64,000 nucleotides of DNA from Brevundimonas bullata. Its GTDB lineage: Bacteria > Pseudomonadota > Alphaproteobacteria > Caulobacterales > Caulobacteraceae. Shown here in pieces: positions 46,027-53,488 of this stretch. The stretch is taken from positions 39,425 through 103,424 of the forward strand of contig NZ_QLLC01000013.1 in assembly GCF_003350205.1 (NCBI RefSeq), read 5' to 3'. The notes beneath the pieces were generated by a model, which was given only the letters and a program-made list of their open reading frames with translations, was not told the DNA's origin and searched no databases. The first letter of the stretch is position 1. Every line of letters starts with the position of its first letter. Both the position numbers and the translations under genes were made by a program.

Positions 46027-46584
46027 TCAAGCGGCTTCGGCGGCGGCCTTGGCCAGCTTGGCCTGGTGGGCGGCCATGCCGGCGGCGATCAGTTCGGCGG
46101 CTTCGCCGGCGTCGCCCCAACCGTGGACCGTGACCGACTTGCCCTTCTCCAGATCCTTGTAGCGGGTGAAGAAGTGCTCGATCTGCTCGATCAGGATGGC
46201 GGGCAGCTGACGATAGCTGGAAACCTCGGTGTAGTAGGGGTTCAGCTTGTCGACCGGCACGGCCAGGATCTTTTCGTCGCCGCCGGCTTCGTCGACCATC
46301 TTCAGCACGCCGATGGGACGCGAGCGGATGACGCAGCCCGGCACGACCGGGGTCGGGTTCAGCACGATGACGTCGCAGGGATCGCCGTCGTCCGACAGGG
46401 TGTGCGGCACGAAGCCGTAGTTGCCCGGATAGTACATGGCGGTGTGCAGGAAGCGATCGACGAACAGGGCTCCGGATTCCTTGTCCATCTCGTACTTCAC
46501 CGGCAGGCCGCCTTGCGGGATCTCGATGATGACGTTGATGTCCCACGGCGCATTCGGGCCGACCGGAATGGCTTCGATGTTCAT
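46027..46584 (-). CDS. ppa: inorganic pyrophosphatase (family I)
   Basis: 185 residues. It splits pyrophosphate and so drives biosynthesis. Visible: [45 protein letters not shown] with the three metal-binding Asp (D-x-x-D-P-C-D pattern), and [13 protein letters not shown]. The C-terminus has a short Ala/Lys-rich tail. It is a single gene with its own terminator. Confidence 0.97.
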   Translation of the reverse strand: MNIEAIPVGPNAPWDINVIIEIPQGGLPVKYEMDKESGALFVDRFLHTAMYYPGNYGFVPHTLSDDGDPCDVIVLNPTPVVPGCVIRSRPIGVLKMVDEAGGDEKILAVPVDKLNPYYTEVSSYRQLPAILIEQIEHFFTRYKDLEKGKSVTVHGWGDAGEAAELIAAGMAAHQAKLAKAAAEAA

Positions 46585-46723
46585 GTTACGCTCTTGTTGC
46601 AGGTGCGAACGGGGAGTTTGGGGCGCGTGATAAGCTTTGCGTCGCCGAACAGCAAGCTTCAGGGCGGGCTTTCTGCGGCGTTCGCCCTTGCTCCCTAGGC
46701 CCGACTGAAGGCATCAACAGGGC

Positions 46724-47410
46724 ATGACCCTGTTCGACTGGATCGCCCTCTTCCTCTTCTTCATCGCCTGGCTCGGCTACGGCCCGATCCTGGGGGTGAT
46801 CGCCCGGCGCAGCGGCTCGCTGAACGACGACATGCTGATCGTCCGCGACAGCTGGATGACGGCCATGACCCATCGCGAAATTCGGCTGATCGACAGCCAG
46901 TTGATGGGGCATTCGATCAACTCGGCCTCTTTCTTCGCCTCGACCAACCTGCTGCTGATCGCCGCCGTGGCCGGCATCCTGTTCGGGGGCGAGAACGCGC
47001 TGCGTGGCTTTGCGGCTGTGGGCGCCGAGGCGGTGCCGGTGAAGATACTGGAGGCCAAGCTGGCCCTGGTCCTGGTCTGCCTGGCGCGCGGCTTCCTCGA
47101 CTTCATCTGGTCGCTGCGACAGATGAACTACGCCCTGGCCCTGATCGGCGCCGCGCCCGAGATTCATTCAGAGACCGACAAGGTCGCCTATGGTCACGCC
47201 GTGGCCCGGGTGCTGAACCCGGCCCTGGGCGGGTTCAGCCAGGGGGTGCGCGGCTACTACTTCGCCCTGGCGGCGGCGGCCTGGCTGTTCGGACCGATGT
47301 GGCTGGCGCTGGGGGTGATCTCGGCCTTCGGACTGCTGGTCTGGCGTCAGGCCGGCTCCCCGGCGGCGCGGGCCGTACGTGCAGCTCGACGGCTGCTGGA
47401 ACGCAGCTAA
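46724..47410 (+). CDS. DUF599 family membrane protein
   Basis: 228 residues with four helices (about 5-25, 68-92, 108-128, 185-218). The conserved DUF599 segments WMTAMTHREIRLIDSQLMGHSINSASFFASTNLLL and FLDFIWSLRQMNYALALIGAAP are clear. Function unknown. Not linked to a neighbour. Confidence 0.9.
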   Translation: MTLFDWIALFLFFIAWLGYGPILGVIARRSGSLNDDMLIVRDSWMTAMTHREIRLIDSQLMGHSINSASFFASTNLLLIAAVAGILFGGENALRGFAAVGAEAVPVKILEAKLALVLVCLARGFLDFIWSLRQMNYALALIGAAPEIHSETDKVAYGHAVARVLNPALGGFSQGVRGYYFALAAAAWLFGPMWLALGVISAFGLLVWRQAGSPAARAVRAARRLLERS

Positions 47411-47527
47411 GCCTGACTTTAGCCATATTGCAGCCGCGAACGATTTGTGCGGATCGCGCGCCCGGCGACGGGTAACAATGAAACGGATTTTCGTAACAGC
47501 CTGTGATCGCACAAGGATAATCGGCGC

Positions 47528-47556
47528 TTGAAATTTTGTGCGCTGCAACCTAACTT
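47528..47556 (+). promoter_or_regulatory. promoter of the alpha-r8-like small RNA
   Basis: TTGAAA at 47528-47533, a 17-base spacer and TAACTT at 47551-47556. A start near 47563 would give an RNA of about 83 bases up to the terminator. Confidence 0.5.
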
Positions 47557-47562
47557 GGCTTT

Positions 47563-47645
47563 CGACGCCTCCGGGCGTCATGCCCTTCCTGGGCGTTTCC
47601 TCCCTATAGACTTTTATGCCGCGCCTCCGGGCGCGGCTTTTTTTT
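47563..47645 (+). ncRNA. alpha-r8/suhB (mmgR)-like trans-acting small RNA
   Basis: About 83 bases with three parts: a hairpin GACGCCTCCGGGCGTC, a second hairpin GCCCTTCCTGGGC followed by the unpaired TTTCCTCCCT, and the terminator GCCGCGCCTCCGGGCGCGGC with eight T. As I recall, the ten-base UUUCCUCCCU is ultraconserved in the alpha-r8 family (Rfam suhB; mmgR of Sinorhizobium, which controls polymer storage). The CCUCC stretch can pair with ribosome-binding sites. It lies downstream of a DUF599 gene. Confidence 0.72.
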
Positions 47646-47660
47646 GATCCGCAGGCGCGA

Positions 47661-48500
47661 TCAGGCGGCGAAGTCCTCGCCCAGCGCCGCGATCACCCGG
47701 TTCAGCCCCGACTGACAGCGGCCCCAGCCGGCCGAGGGCGCATTCGCCGTCTCGTCCCAGTAGAGCCGTCGGTTCAGTTCGATCTGGACGGCCTCGAAGC
47801 CCTCGTCAGGCCGCCCCCAGATTTGCGTGGCGTATCCGCCTGCATAGGGTCGGTTCAGCGCCACGCGCCAGCCCAGAGCCTCGAACAGCGCCCGCAGACG
47901 CCGCGTCAGCCCCACCGCGCAACTGGTCCCGTAGCGATCGCCCAGCACCACGTCCGGCCCGTTCGGACCCGTGGCGCGCGCCGGCATGGAATGCCAGTCG
48001 ATCAGAACCGCCCGGCCCCGGCCCTCCCGCGCCGTCTGCATCCGTTCGGCCAGGGCCGCATGATAGGGCGCATGGACCCGCGCGATTCGCCGCCTCGCCT
48101 CCCCCAGCGTCAGGCGGCGGCCATAGAGCGGCGTCCCGTCCCCCGCCAGACGCGGCACGACGCCGTAACCGGCCAGGGTTTTCAACCCCGGCGGCGGCCC
48201 GTCGGGACAGTCGACGATCAGCACCGGGTCCAGGTCCTCCGGCGCCCGGTTCAGATCGACATAGGCCCGACCGATCAGCCCGGCGATCAGCACCGCCCCC
48301 GCCGCCCCGCTGGCCGCCAGCAGACGGTCCACGGCCGCGTCCTCAGCGCTGCGCAACGACCTCTGGGACAAGCCCTCGGCCGCGCCCATGTCTTCAGGAT
48401 AGAGCGTCCCCGAATGGGGCGAGGCGAACACCAGCGGCGTCGCCCGCCCGGACAGCGCGGGGGTGATGCTGAAGGTCGCGTCGGTCGGCGTAGGGCTCAT
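47661..48500 (-). CDS. N-formylglutamate amidohydrolase family protein
   Basis: 279 residues. Visible: VFASPHSGTLYPEDM near the N-terminus, GRAYVDLNRAPEDLDP, RVHAPYHAAL, LIDWHSMPA and VQIELNRRLYWDE, the pattern of FGase/HutG-like amidohydrolases. It may release formate from N-formyl-amino acids. It is divergent from the cpdR-like gene, an arrangement I recall from other alphaproteobacteria. Confidence 0.9.
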   Translation of the reverse strand: MSPTPTDATFSITPALSGRATPLVFASPHSGTLYPEDMGAAEGLSQRSLRSAEDAAVDRLLAASGAAGAVLIAGLIGRAYVDLNRAPEDLDPVLIVDCPDGPPPGLKTLAGYGVVPRLAGDGTPLYGRRLTLGEARRRIARVHAPYHAALAERMQTAREGRGRAVLIDWHSMPARATGPNGPDVVLGDRYGTSCAVGLTRRLRALFEALGWRVALNRPYAGGYATQIWGRPDEGFEAVQIELNRRLYWDETANAPSAGWGRCQSGLNRVIAALGEDFAA

Positions 48501-48629
48501 GGCTTGGCCATAGCCTGATTTATCCCCGACTTCGCCCCTCTACGCACTCGCCCCCACGGTGATTTTCACTGCGAGTTTACAGATGAGGGCCTAGGTTCCG
48601 CGTTGATATTCCAAGGACCTGATCCCCAC

Positions 48630-48986
48630 ATGGCGCGTATTCTGCTGGCCGAAGACGACGGCTCGCTTCGAGGTTTCCTGACCCGTGCGCTGGAGCGCGC
48701 CGGTCACGCCGTGGTGGATTGTGAGAACGGCGACGACGCCATCGACGCCCTGGAACAGGGTCCCTATGATCTGCTGCTGACCGACATCGTCATGCCGGGC
48801 GCCGACGGGATCGAGGTCGCCCGCGTCGCCGCCGTGCGCCAGCCGGGCATCCGCATCATGTTCATCACGGGCTTCGCCGCCGTCGCCTTGTCAGCCGCTC
48901 AAGCCACGCCTCAGGCCAAGGTTCTGTCCAAACCCGTCCACCTGCGCGACCTAGTGAACGAGGTCGAACGGATGATCGCCGCCTAA
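48630..48986 (+). CDS. cpdR: single-domain response regulator CpdR-like
   Basis: 118 residues, receiver domain only. Acidic pocket LLAEDD (residues 8-10), phospho-acceptor Asp52 in LLLTDIVMPG, Thr80 in IMFITGF and Lys101 in VLSKPVH. In Caulobacter, unphosphorylated CpdR is an adaptor that primes the ClpXP protease for timed protein breakdown and is phosphorylated by the CckA-ChpT relay. Identification rests on length, the MARILLAEDD start, and its place beside FGase and tRNA-Val. Confidence 0.85.
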   Translation: MARILLAEDDGSLRGFLTRALERAGHAVVDCENGDDAIDALEQGPYDLLLTDIVMPGADGIEVARVAAVRQPGIRIMFITGFAAVALSAAQATPQAKVLSKPVHLRDLVNEVERMIAA

Positions 48987-49099
48987 CGGAAAAATACGAA
49001 AAAAGAAGGCGCAAGCCTCTTGCGGCGGCCGCGATCTGCGGGTTATAGACGCCGCCTTGCCGCGCACCGACGCATCAGTCGGAGCCAAGCAAACCCGGC

Positions 49100-49174
49100 G
49101 GACGCGTAGCTCAGCGGGAGAGCACCTCGTTGACATCGAGGGGGTCACAGGTTCAATCCCTGTCGTGTCCACCA
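49100..49174 (+). tRNA. tRNA-Val (anticodon GAC)
   Basis: 75 bases with encoded CCA. Acceptor GGACGCG / CGTGTCC, D arm GCTC-AGCGGGA-GAGC, anticodon arm CCTCG-TTGACAT-CGAGG with GAC at 49132-49134, and T arm ACAGG-TTCAATC-CCTGT. It reads Val codons GUC/GUU. Confidence 0.97.
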
Positions 49175-49298
49175 TCTTCTTCTTGGAATCATCACGCTAG
49201 ACGACCAGCCCTCGCGGAATCGACCGCGCTGGGCACACGGCGTTTCAACGCCGATCCGCGCGCGGCGCAGAGCCCCAGTCTTGATCTGGCCCTCGGCC

Positions 49299-50621
49299 CT
49301 AGAAGATCACCGGCACCCGCAGCACGAAGCGCATATCGGGCGCATCCTCGGTGACGCCGAACTCGAAATTACCGTTCAGCGAGAAACGATTGGTCACGCG
49401 ATAGGACAGGCCGAAGGTCAGCGCGCCGACCTGCAGACTCTTGGATTTTTCGGTGACGTCATTCAACTCGGTCGAGGTCGGGCGGATATAGTTGTGCTTG
49501 TAACCGAGCGAATAGGAGAAGCGCGGGTTCAGGGCGAAGGCGAAGCCGATGCCCATGCCGATGGAATCCCCCGGATCGACGCGCCCGATCAGGATATCCC
49601 CCTCGGTCTTGTCGATGTCCTTGGGCAGGTGAGCAAAATAGCTCAGATTGGCGAAGATGACCGCAGGGTCGCTGGGATAGAGCATGCTGATGCTCGGCTC
49701 GACGCCCCAGAAGCCTGATCCGGTCGCCAGACGCGTCGCCACGCCGAACTCGTCGCGAGGGATGTCGAACGGGCCTTCACCCGTATCGCTCTTGGCCCGC
49801 AGGCCCACCACGAAGATCGGACGCCCCTTTTCGCCGCCATTGAGCTGATAACGGACGCCCGCCTCGACATCGCCGATGCCCGCGCCCTTCAGATCAATGG
49901 TGCGCGACACAGCCTCGTCGCGCTGCTGCACCGTGGTGACGGTGTCGCTGCGCTTCAGGTAGGGAATGCGCGCGTCCACCTCGAGCCGGTCCGTGATGCC
50001 GTAGCGCCCGGCGATCGTGGCGCCGAGCGTGTCACGATCCGCCTCGCTGGCCTCGATCACGCCTATCTGCAGCCCCGGCACGATCTCGACGCCCCGGAAC
50101 ACCAGTCGGTTGGCGGAAGAGCGCGTATATTCGGCTGAGATGTCAAAGCTCGCCCGCCCCGCCGGGCTGAGCACCGCCACCTCTTCGGGAACCGCGGCCA
50201 ATTGCAGACGACGCTCGTTCAAGGACGGCGGCGGCGGCGCCTGGATCGGCGACCGCGCACCGGGGTCCTGACCCGCGCGCCACGCCTCCAGACCCTCGGC
50301 GCCCAGCACCGTCGCGCCCGGCAGGGCGACAGGGGCGCCGACGCCGCCCTGCTCTAGCGCCGTCGTTTCGGTGAAACGATCCGCCACGCGCCAACGGTCG
50401 TCGATCCGGCGCGACTGCGCCTCCAGCAACTCTGTCTGCCGCGCCAGCAAGGCTTCCTGTTCGTTCAAACGACGGCTCTGCTCGGCCACCAGAGCCTCCA
50501 GCCGCGCCAGACGCGCGGCGGGGTCCTCATCCTGGGCCCACGCGATCCCCTCAGGGGCGCAGACGAAGACGATGGCAAGAGAAGACACGCTCAACAGATG
50601 AATGGCTTTTCGAAAATACAC
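49299..50621 (-). CDS. outer-membrane protein with N-terminal coiled coil (FapF-like secretion channel candidate)
   Basis: 440 residues from GTG 50619-50621, chosen because GGGAGG lies 5 bases upstream; the longer TTG start has no site. The signal peptide ends at AWAQ. Residues about 32-75 form a coiled coil (ARLEALVAEQSRRLNEQEA and so on). A linker with PPPPSLNERR follows, then a beta-barrel region with alternating strands (RASFDISAEYTRSSA, EAGVRYQL, FSYSLGYKHNY, LSLNGNFEFGV written FSLNGNFEFGV here) ending RVPVIF. This domain order, coiled coil plus barrel, is that of FapF, the Pseudomonas amyloid channel. It is last in the minus-strand cluster 49.3-54.2 kb. Confidence 0.72.
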   Translation of the reverse strand: MYFRKAIHLLSVSSLAIVFVCAPEGIAWAQDEDPAARLARLEALVAEQSRRLNEQEALLARQTELLEAQSRRIDDRWRVADRFTETTALEQGGVGAPVALPGATVLGAEGLEAWRAGQDPGARSPIQAPPPPSLNERRLQLAAVPEEVAVLSPAGRASFDISAEYTRSSANRLVFRGVEIVPGLQIGVIEASEADRDTLGATIAGRYGITDRLEVDARIPYLKRSDTVTTVQQRDEAVSRTIDLKGAGIGDVEAGVRYQLNGGEKGRPIFVVGLRAKSDTGEGPFDIPRDEFGVATRLATGSGFWGVEPSISMLYPSDPAVIFANLSYFAHLPKDIDKTEGDILIGRVDPGDSIGMGIGFAFALNPRFSYSLGYKHNYIRPTSTELNDVTEKSKSLQVGALTFGLSYRVTNRFSLNGNFEFGVTEDAPDMRFVLRVPVIF

Positions 50622-50678
50622 ACCAGCCTCCCTTGCCGACAGCGAGAAGACAAACACGCGCAACCACCATGCGCATTG

Positions 50679-50718
50679 CTTATTGATAAGAAAAGGAACT
50701 CAAATTTCGCCTGAAATT
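50679..50718. promoter_or_regulatory. two inverted repeats before the outer-membrane protein gene
   Basis: CTTATTGATAAG (50679-50690, arms CTTAT/ATAAG) and AATTTCGCCTGAAATT (50703-50718, perfect arms AATTTC/GAAATT) lie between the Crp-type regulator and the channel gene in AT-rich DNA. They may be operators for the adjacent regulator. Confidence 0.35.
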
Positions 50719-50719
50719 G

Positions 50720-51544
50720 TCATTCCATCACTTCATGGACAGGATACCGCGCCTGATAATCGCAAATGAATTTCAGCCGGGCGACATCAAGCAAGGCGAT
50801 CCACCCACGTTTCACCTCGATCAGGCCCTCTCTCTTCATGTGCTGAAGCGTGCGATTGAGATGAACAATGCTCAGGCCCAGCGCGTCCGACAGCACCTCC
50901 TGCGTCAGCGGCATGGGGAAGCGCTCGCCCTCGGCAAGGCCGGCGATCCGGCAGCGCTGGCGCCACTCCAGCAGGAAATGCGCCGTGCGTTCGTGCGCGG
51001 ATTGCCGCCCCAGCCGCACCACATGGTCGAGCAGGCAGGCCTCCTCGTAGCGACGGACGGCGGCCAAGGCGTTCTGAAGCCCGGCGTGACGTCCATCCTG
51101 AACCGCCAGAATCTCACGCAGCATCAAGGCGTCCACGCATTCAACGCGCGTCACCGCAACCGTCGAAACCTCGTCCAGGGGCCTGGGTTTGAGGCCGATG
51201 CCGATCGTGTCCCCCGCCATCAGAAACCCGAAAATCTGACGCCGTCCGTCAGGCAGGGACTGCTGCCGGCAAGCCCAACCGCTGACGATCAGACGCGCCG
51301 GCGCCGGCTCCCCCTCGCGGGCGAACTCGGCGCCGGCGGGGATGGACTCACGATAGAGGCAGAGCTTGCGGATCAGGCCGCGCTCATCCTCGGTCAGGGT
51401 GGCGATGGCGCCCAGCACCCTCAGAGCCGCGACATCGGCAGGGGGGCGCAAGGGTCGACGCAAGGCGGCGCGCGCAGACGGCGTCGCGCGTAAGCCGTGA
51501 CGCACGGGCTCTGGATAGCCCGCGTAGGGAACGCCCATATGCAT
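50720..51544 (-). CDS. Crp/Fnr-family transcription regulator
   Basis: 274 residues from ATG 51542-51544; GGAGGGG lies five bases upstream. After an Arg/Ala-rich N-terminal 40 residues comes the cyclic-nucleotide-binding-like barrel (IPAGAEFAREGEPAPARLIVSGWACRQQ written in part; DGRRQIFGFLMAGDTIGI), a dimer helix, and the winged helix PLTQEVLSDALGLSIVHLNRTLQHM with a wing EGLIEVKRGWIAL. There are no FNR-type N-terminal Cys, so the signal is likely a small ligand or none. Position inside the cluster suggests it controls the neighbouring surface genes. Confidence 0.88.
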   Translation of the reverse strand: MHMGVPYAGYPEPVRHGLRATPSARAALRRPLRPPADVAALRVLGAIATLTEDERGLIRKLCLYRESIPAGAEFAREGEPAPARLIVSGWACRQQSLPDGRRQIFGFLMAGDTIGIGLKPRPLDEVSTVAVTRVECVDALMLREILAVQDGRHAGLQNALAAVRRYEEACLLDHVVRLGRQSAHERTAHFLLEWRQRCRIAGLAEGERFPMPLTQEVLSDALGLSIVHLNRTLQHMKREGLIEVKRGWIALLDVARLKFICDYQARYPVHEVME

Positions 51545-51571
51545 TGTCACCCCTCCCCGGGCCCGAACGCA

Positions 51572-51585
51572 TTTCGTTAACGAAA
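51572..51585. promoter_or_regulatory. perfect palindrome upstream of the Crp-type gene
   Basis: TTTCGTTAACGAAA is a perfect 14-base palindrome 28 bases before the regulator start, a good candidate for an autoregulatory operator. It lies between the regulator and the stop of the leader-motif protein at 51678. Confidence 0.45.
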
Positions 51586-51677
51586 GGTAAAACTACCGCG
51601 AGTCGAATCCAGTTCCAGATCAGCTCGCATCAAGACAAATCCTCATCTTCCGAACCATGAACAGAGCTAGCTCGCCT

Positions 51678-52283
51678 TCAGCGCCCATAGCCCTGGATAC
51701 TGCCCCAATCGAGATCTTGACCGATCTGAGCGCCCAGCCGGTCCAACGAATAGTCCCTCTGCATGGCCTCAAAATTGGGCAGAGTCAGCATCACCTGCAT
51801 ATCCTGCCGGATGTCTCGACCATTGGCCGCATTGAGCACCATATTCTGCAACTGGCCGTTCAGGACGTTGTGAACCAGGGCCGTCGAACCGTTCTCGTCC
51901 GTCAGCACCAGGCCGTTGGCGCCGGCCGGCAGTCCCGTTAGATCCAGGCCGCCGAACTGCCCCGGGATCAAGGTCGTCCAGCCCGGCAGGTCGCCCGTCA
52001 CCTGCTCGGTGATCGGCCCGGTCGGCGTCCAGGTCAGCCGCGTTTCCAGCGCCAGAGCCCCGTCGACATAGGTGCGTACGATGGCCCCGAAGTCGAAGAC
52101 CACGCCGCCCGCCGTCAGATACCCCCCGCGCATATCCGCCAGTTCTGCGTCGGTCATCGGGACCCATGCGGAAGAGACAGGCGTCGAGGGCTCAAGCGCC
52201 GCTTGGGCGAGCGCCGGTTGCGCCAGCAGCAGGGCGGCGAAACAGACACTCAGCTCGAATATTCGAATACGAAACATCGTCAT
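51678..52283 (-). CDS. exported protein with double-glycine leader-like motif
   Basis: 201 residues from ATG 52281-52283, overlapping the protease stop (TGATG). Sec signal peptide ends at ALAQA (about 28). Then VPMTDAELADMRGG at 41-54 closely resembles the leader of double-glycine bacteriocins and related C39 substrates (L-S-x-x-E-L-x-x-x-x-G-G), followed by YLTAGGVVFDFGAIVRTYVDG and a beta-rich domain with TLTWTP-like strands and NMVLNAANGRD. No family recognised. Presence of both a Sec signal and the GG motif suggests cleavage in the periplasm by the protease encoded just upstream. Confidence 0.7.
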   Translation of the reverse strand: MTMFRIRIFELSVCFAALLLAQPALAQAALEPSTPVSSAWVPMTDAELADMRGGYLTAGGVVFDFGAIVRTYVDGALALETRLTWTPTGPITEQVTGDLPGWTTLIPGQFGGLDLTGLPAGANGLVLTDENGSTALVHNVLNGQLQNMVLNAANGRDIRQDMQVMLTLPNFEAMQRDYSLDRLGAQIGQDLDWGSIQGYGR

Positions 52284-53002
52284 CACCGCAGATAGGGATC
52301 TAGCGAGAAGGTCGTCGTGATCTGGTAGAGAGGCGGCAGCTCACGCGTCAGCTCAGCCAGAGAATCCGTGGGCAAGGCGCGATCCATCGGCGCCTTGGCG
52401 AATGGACGCCAATCGTCAGCCAGGTTGTAGTGATCAGCGGAATCCCGGATCAGGAAGGCGATCCCGTTCCACATCGACGTAAATTCTTCGCGGCTGTAGG
52501 TCTTCAATCCCAGCGCCGGATCACCGACCAGAACGCGACCGTCCGCCATGCCCTTCAGCACCACGAAGTGCCGATAGCCCTGCTGATTGATCACGACGAT
52601 GGCCGGCGCCCCCGCCTCCTCCAGCGCATCCAGACTCATGCGGAAACCATCGGACTCGAAACCGTGGTTCTGGAGGTAGCGCTTCATATCCAGCAGTGAA
52701 AAACCGACGCGCTCGATGGCCTCGCGATTTCCATTTTCGTACATGTAGAGAAAGACTTCGCGCTCGGCGACGTCCCGCCCGTAATGGTAGCGCAGCAGGG
52801 TCGCCAGGGCGGCCGAGCCGCAGCTGTAGTCGTATTCCTGACGAACCACCGTCCTGAAGGGAATGTCACGGTAGCTGATGACCTGAACCGAGTAGTTGCC
52901 GCCGCCCTGACTGAAGGCGACCTGAGCCGCCGCCGGCGCGGCAAGACCGACCACCGTAAGAACGGCGGCCGCAGCAAGCCCAGTAAGGCCGGACACCTTC
53001 AC
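52283..53002 (-). CDS. periplasmic C39-like cysteine peptidase (FapD-like)
   Basis: 239 residues from GTG 53000-53002. The signal peptide ends near PAAAQ. The papain-like set is complete: Gln55 (oxyanion, VVRQEYDYS), Cys61 in YSCGSAALATLL, His145 in GYRHFVVL and Asp161 in VGDPALG. In bacteriocin export this domain is part of an ABC transporter; here there is no transporter, as in FapD of the Pseudomonas amyloid system. It overlaps the upstream gene (GTGA) and the downstream gene (TGATG), so three genes are translationally coupled. Confidence 0.88.
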   Translation of the reverse strand: MKVSGLTGLAAAAVLTVVGLAAPAAAQVAFSQGGGNYSVQVISYRDIPFRTVVRQEYDYSCGSAALATLLRYHYGRDVAEREVFLYMYENGNREAIERVGFSLLDMKRYLQNHGFESDGFRMSLDALEEAGAPAIVVINQQGYRHFVVLKGMADGRVLVGDPALGLKTYSREEFTSMWNGIAFLIRDSADHYNLADDWRPFAKAPMDRALPTDSLAELTRELPPLYQITTTFSLDPYLR

Positions 53003-53415
53003 GGTGACACGACAATGATGCTGAGCGACCCTTGCAGATTGTTGTTGTGGCCGCTGTTGACGACAAAGTTGCCGATGCCGGAGAAACCGGCGAAGGCGCC
53101 CTCGGTCAGATTGATATTGCCCGAGCCGACCGTGCCGGCGTGGATGCTGTTGCCCGAGTTGGTCGCGGTCAGGTTCTGGTTGACGCCCGCATGGACGACC
53201 ACCCCTTGCCAGCCGCTTTCATGCTCCAACTCATCAGCGCTCAGCGCGACCGGAGCTGGCGAGGCGGGCGACGGAACCGGAACAGGGACCGCCGTAACGA
53301 TAGCCGACGCGGCCGCATCAGGCGTCGAGACACCCGGCGCGGTCTGAGCGACAGCGGCACAGGCGAACAAAAGTGCAGGCGCGCCGATAAAGACGCTCGT
53401 CAGATATCGCAACAT
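52999..53415 (-). CDS. small exported protein with leader-like motif and N/G-rich tail
   Basis: 138 residues; GGGAGG before ATG 53413-53415. Signal peptide ends at AVAQ. A Pro/Ala/Val linker (PVPVPSPASPAPV) is followed by ALSADELEHESGW (58-69), similar in layout to the leader motif of the 201-residue protein, and then a tail rich in Asn, Gly and Ser: VNQNLTATNSGNSIHAG, EGAFAGFSGIGNFVVNSG, NNNLQGSLSIIVVS. The GAFAGFxGI block and the following N-S/T-G and N-x-x-Q positions are shared with the repeat protein at 53489. A fibre subunit or nucleator is likely; no family recognised. Confidence 0.7.
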   Translation of the reverse strand: MLRYLTSVFIGAPALLFACAAVAQTAPGVSTPDAAASAIVTAVPVPVPSPASPAPVALSADELEHESGWQGVVVHAGVNQNLTATNSGNSIHAGTVGSGNINLTEGAFAGFSGIGNFVVNSGHNNNLQGSLSIIVVSP

Positions 53416-53488
53416 GGCTGCAGCCTCCCTGAACCAGACGAGAACAAAGCCGGCCAGGCGTGACGCCTGGCCGGCCCCGATCCTTGCG

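Noticed and set aside
51678..53415. Bacteriocin locus
   Set aside because: The leader-like motif and C39 protease suggest one, but both carry Sec signals, no ABC transporter or immunity gene is present, and the substrates are large.
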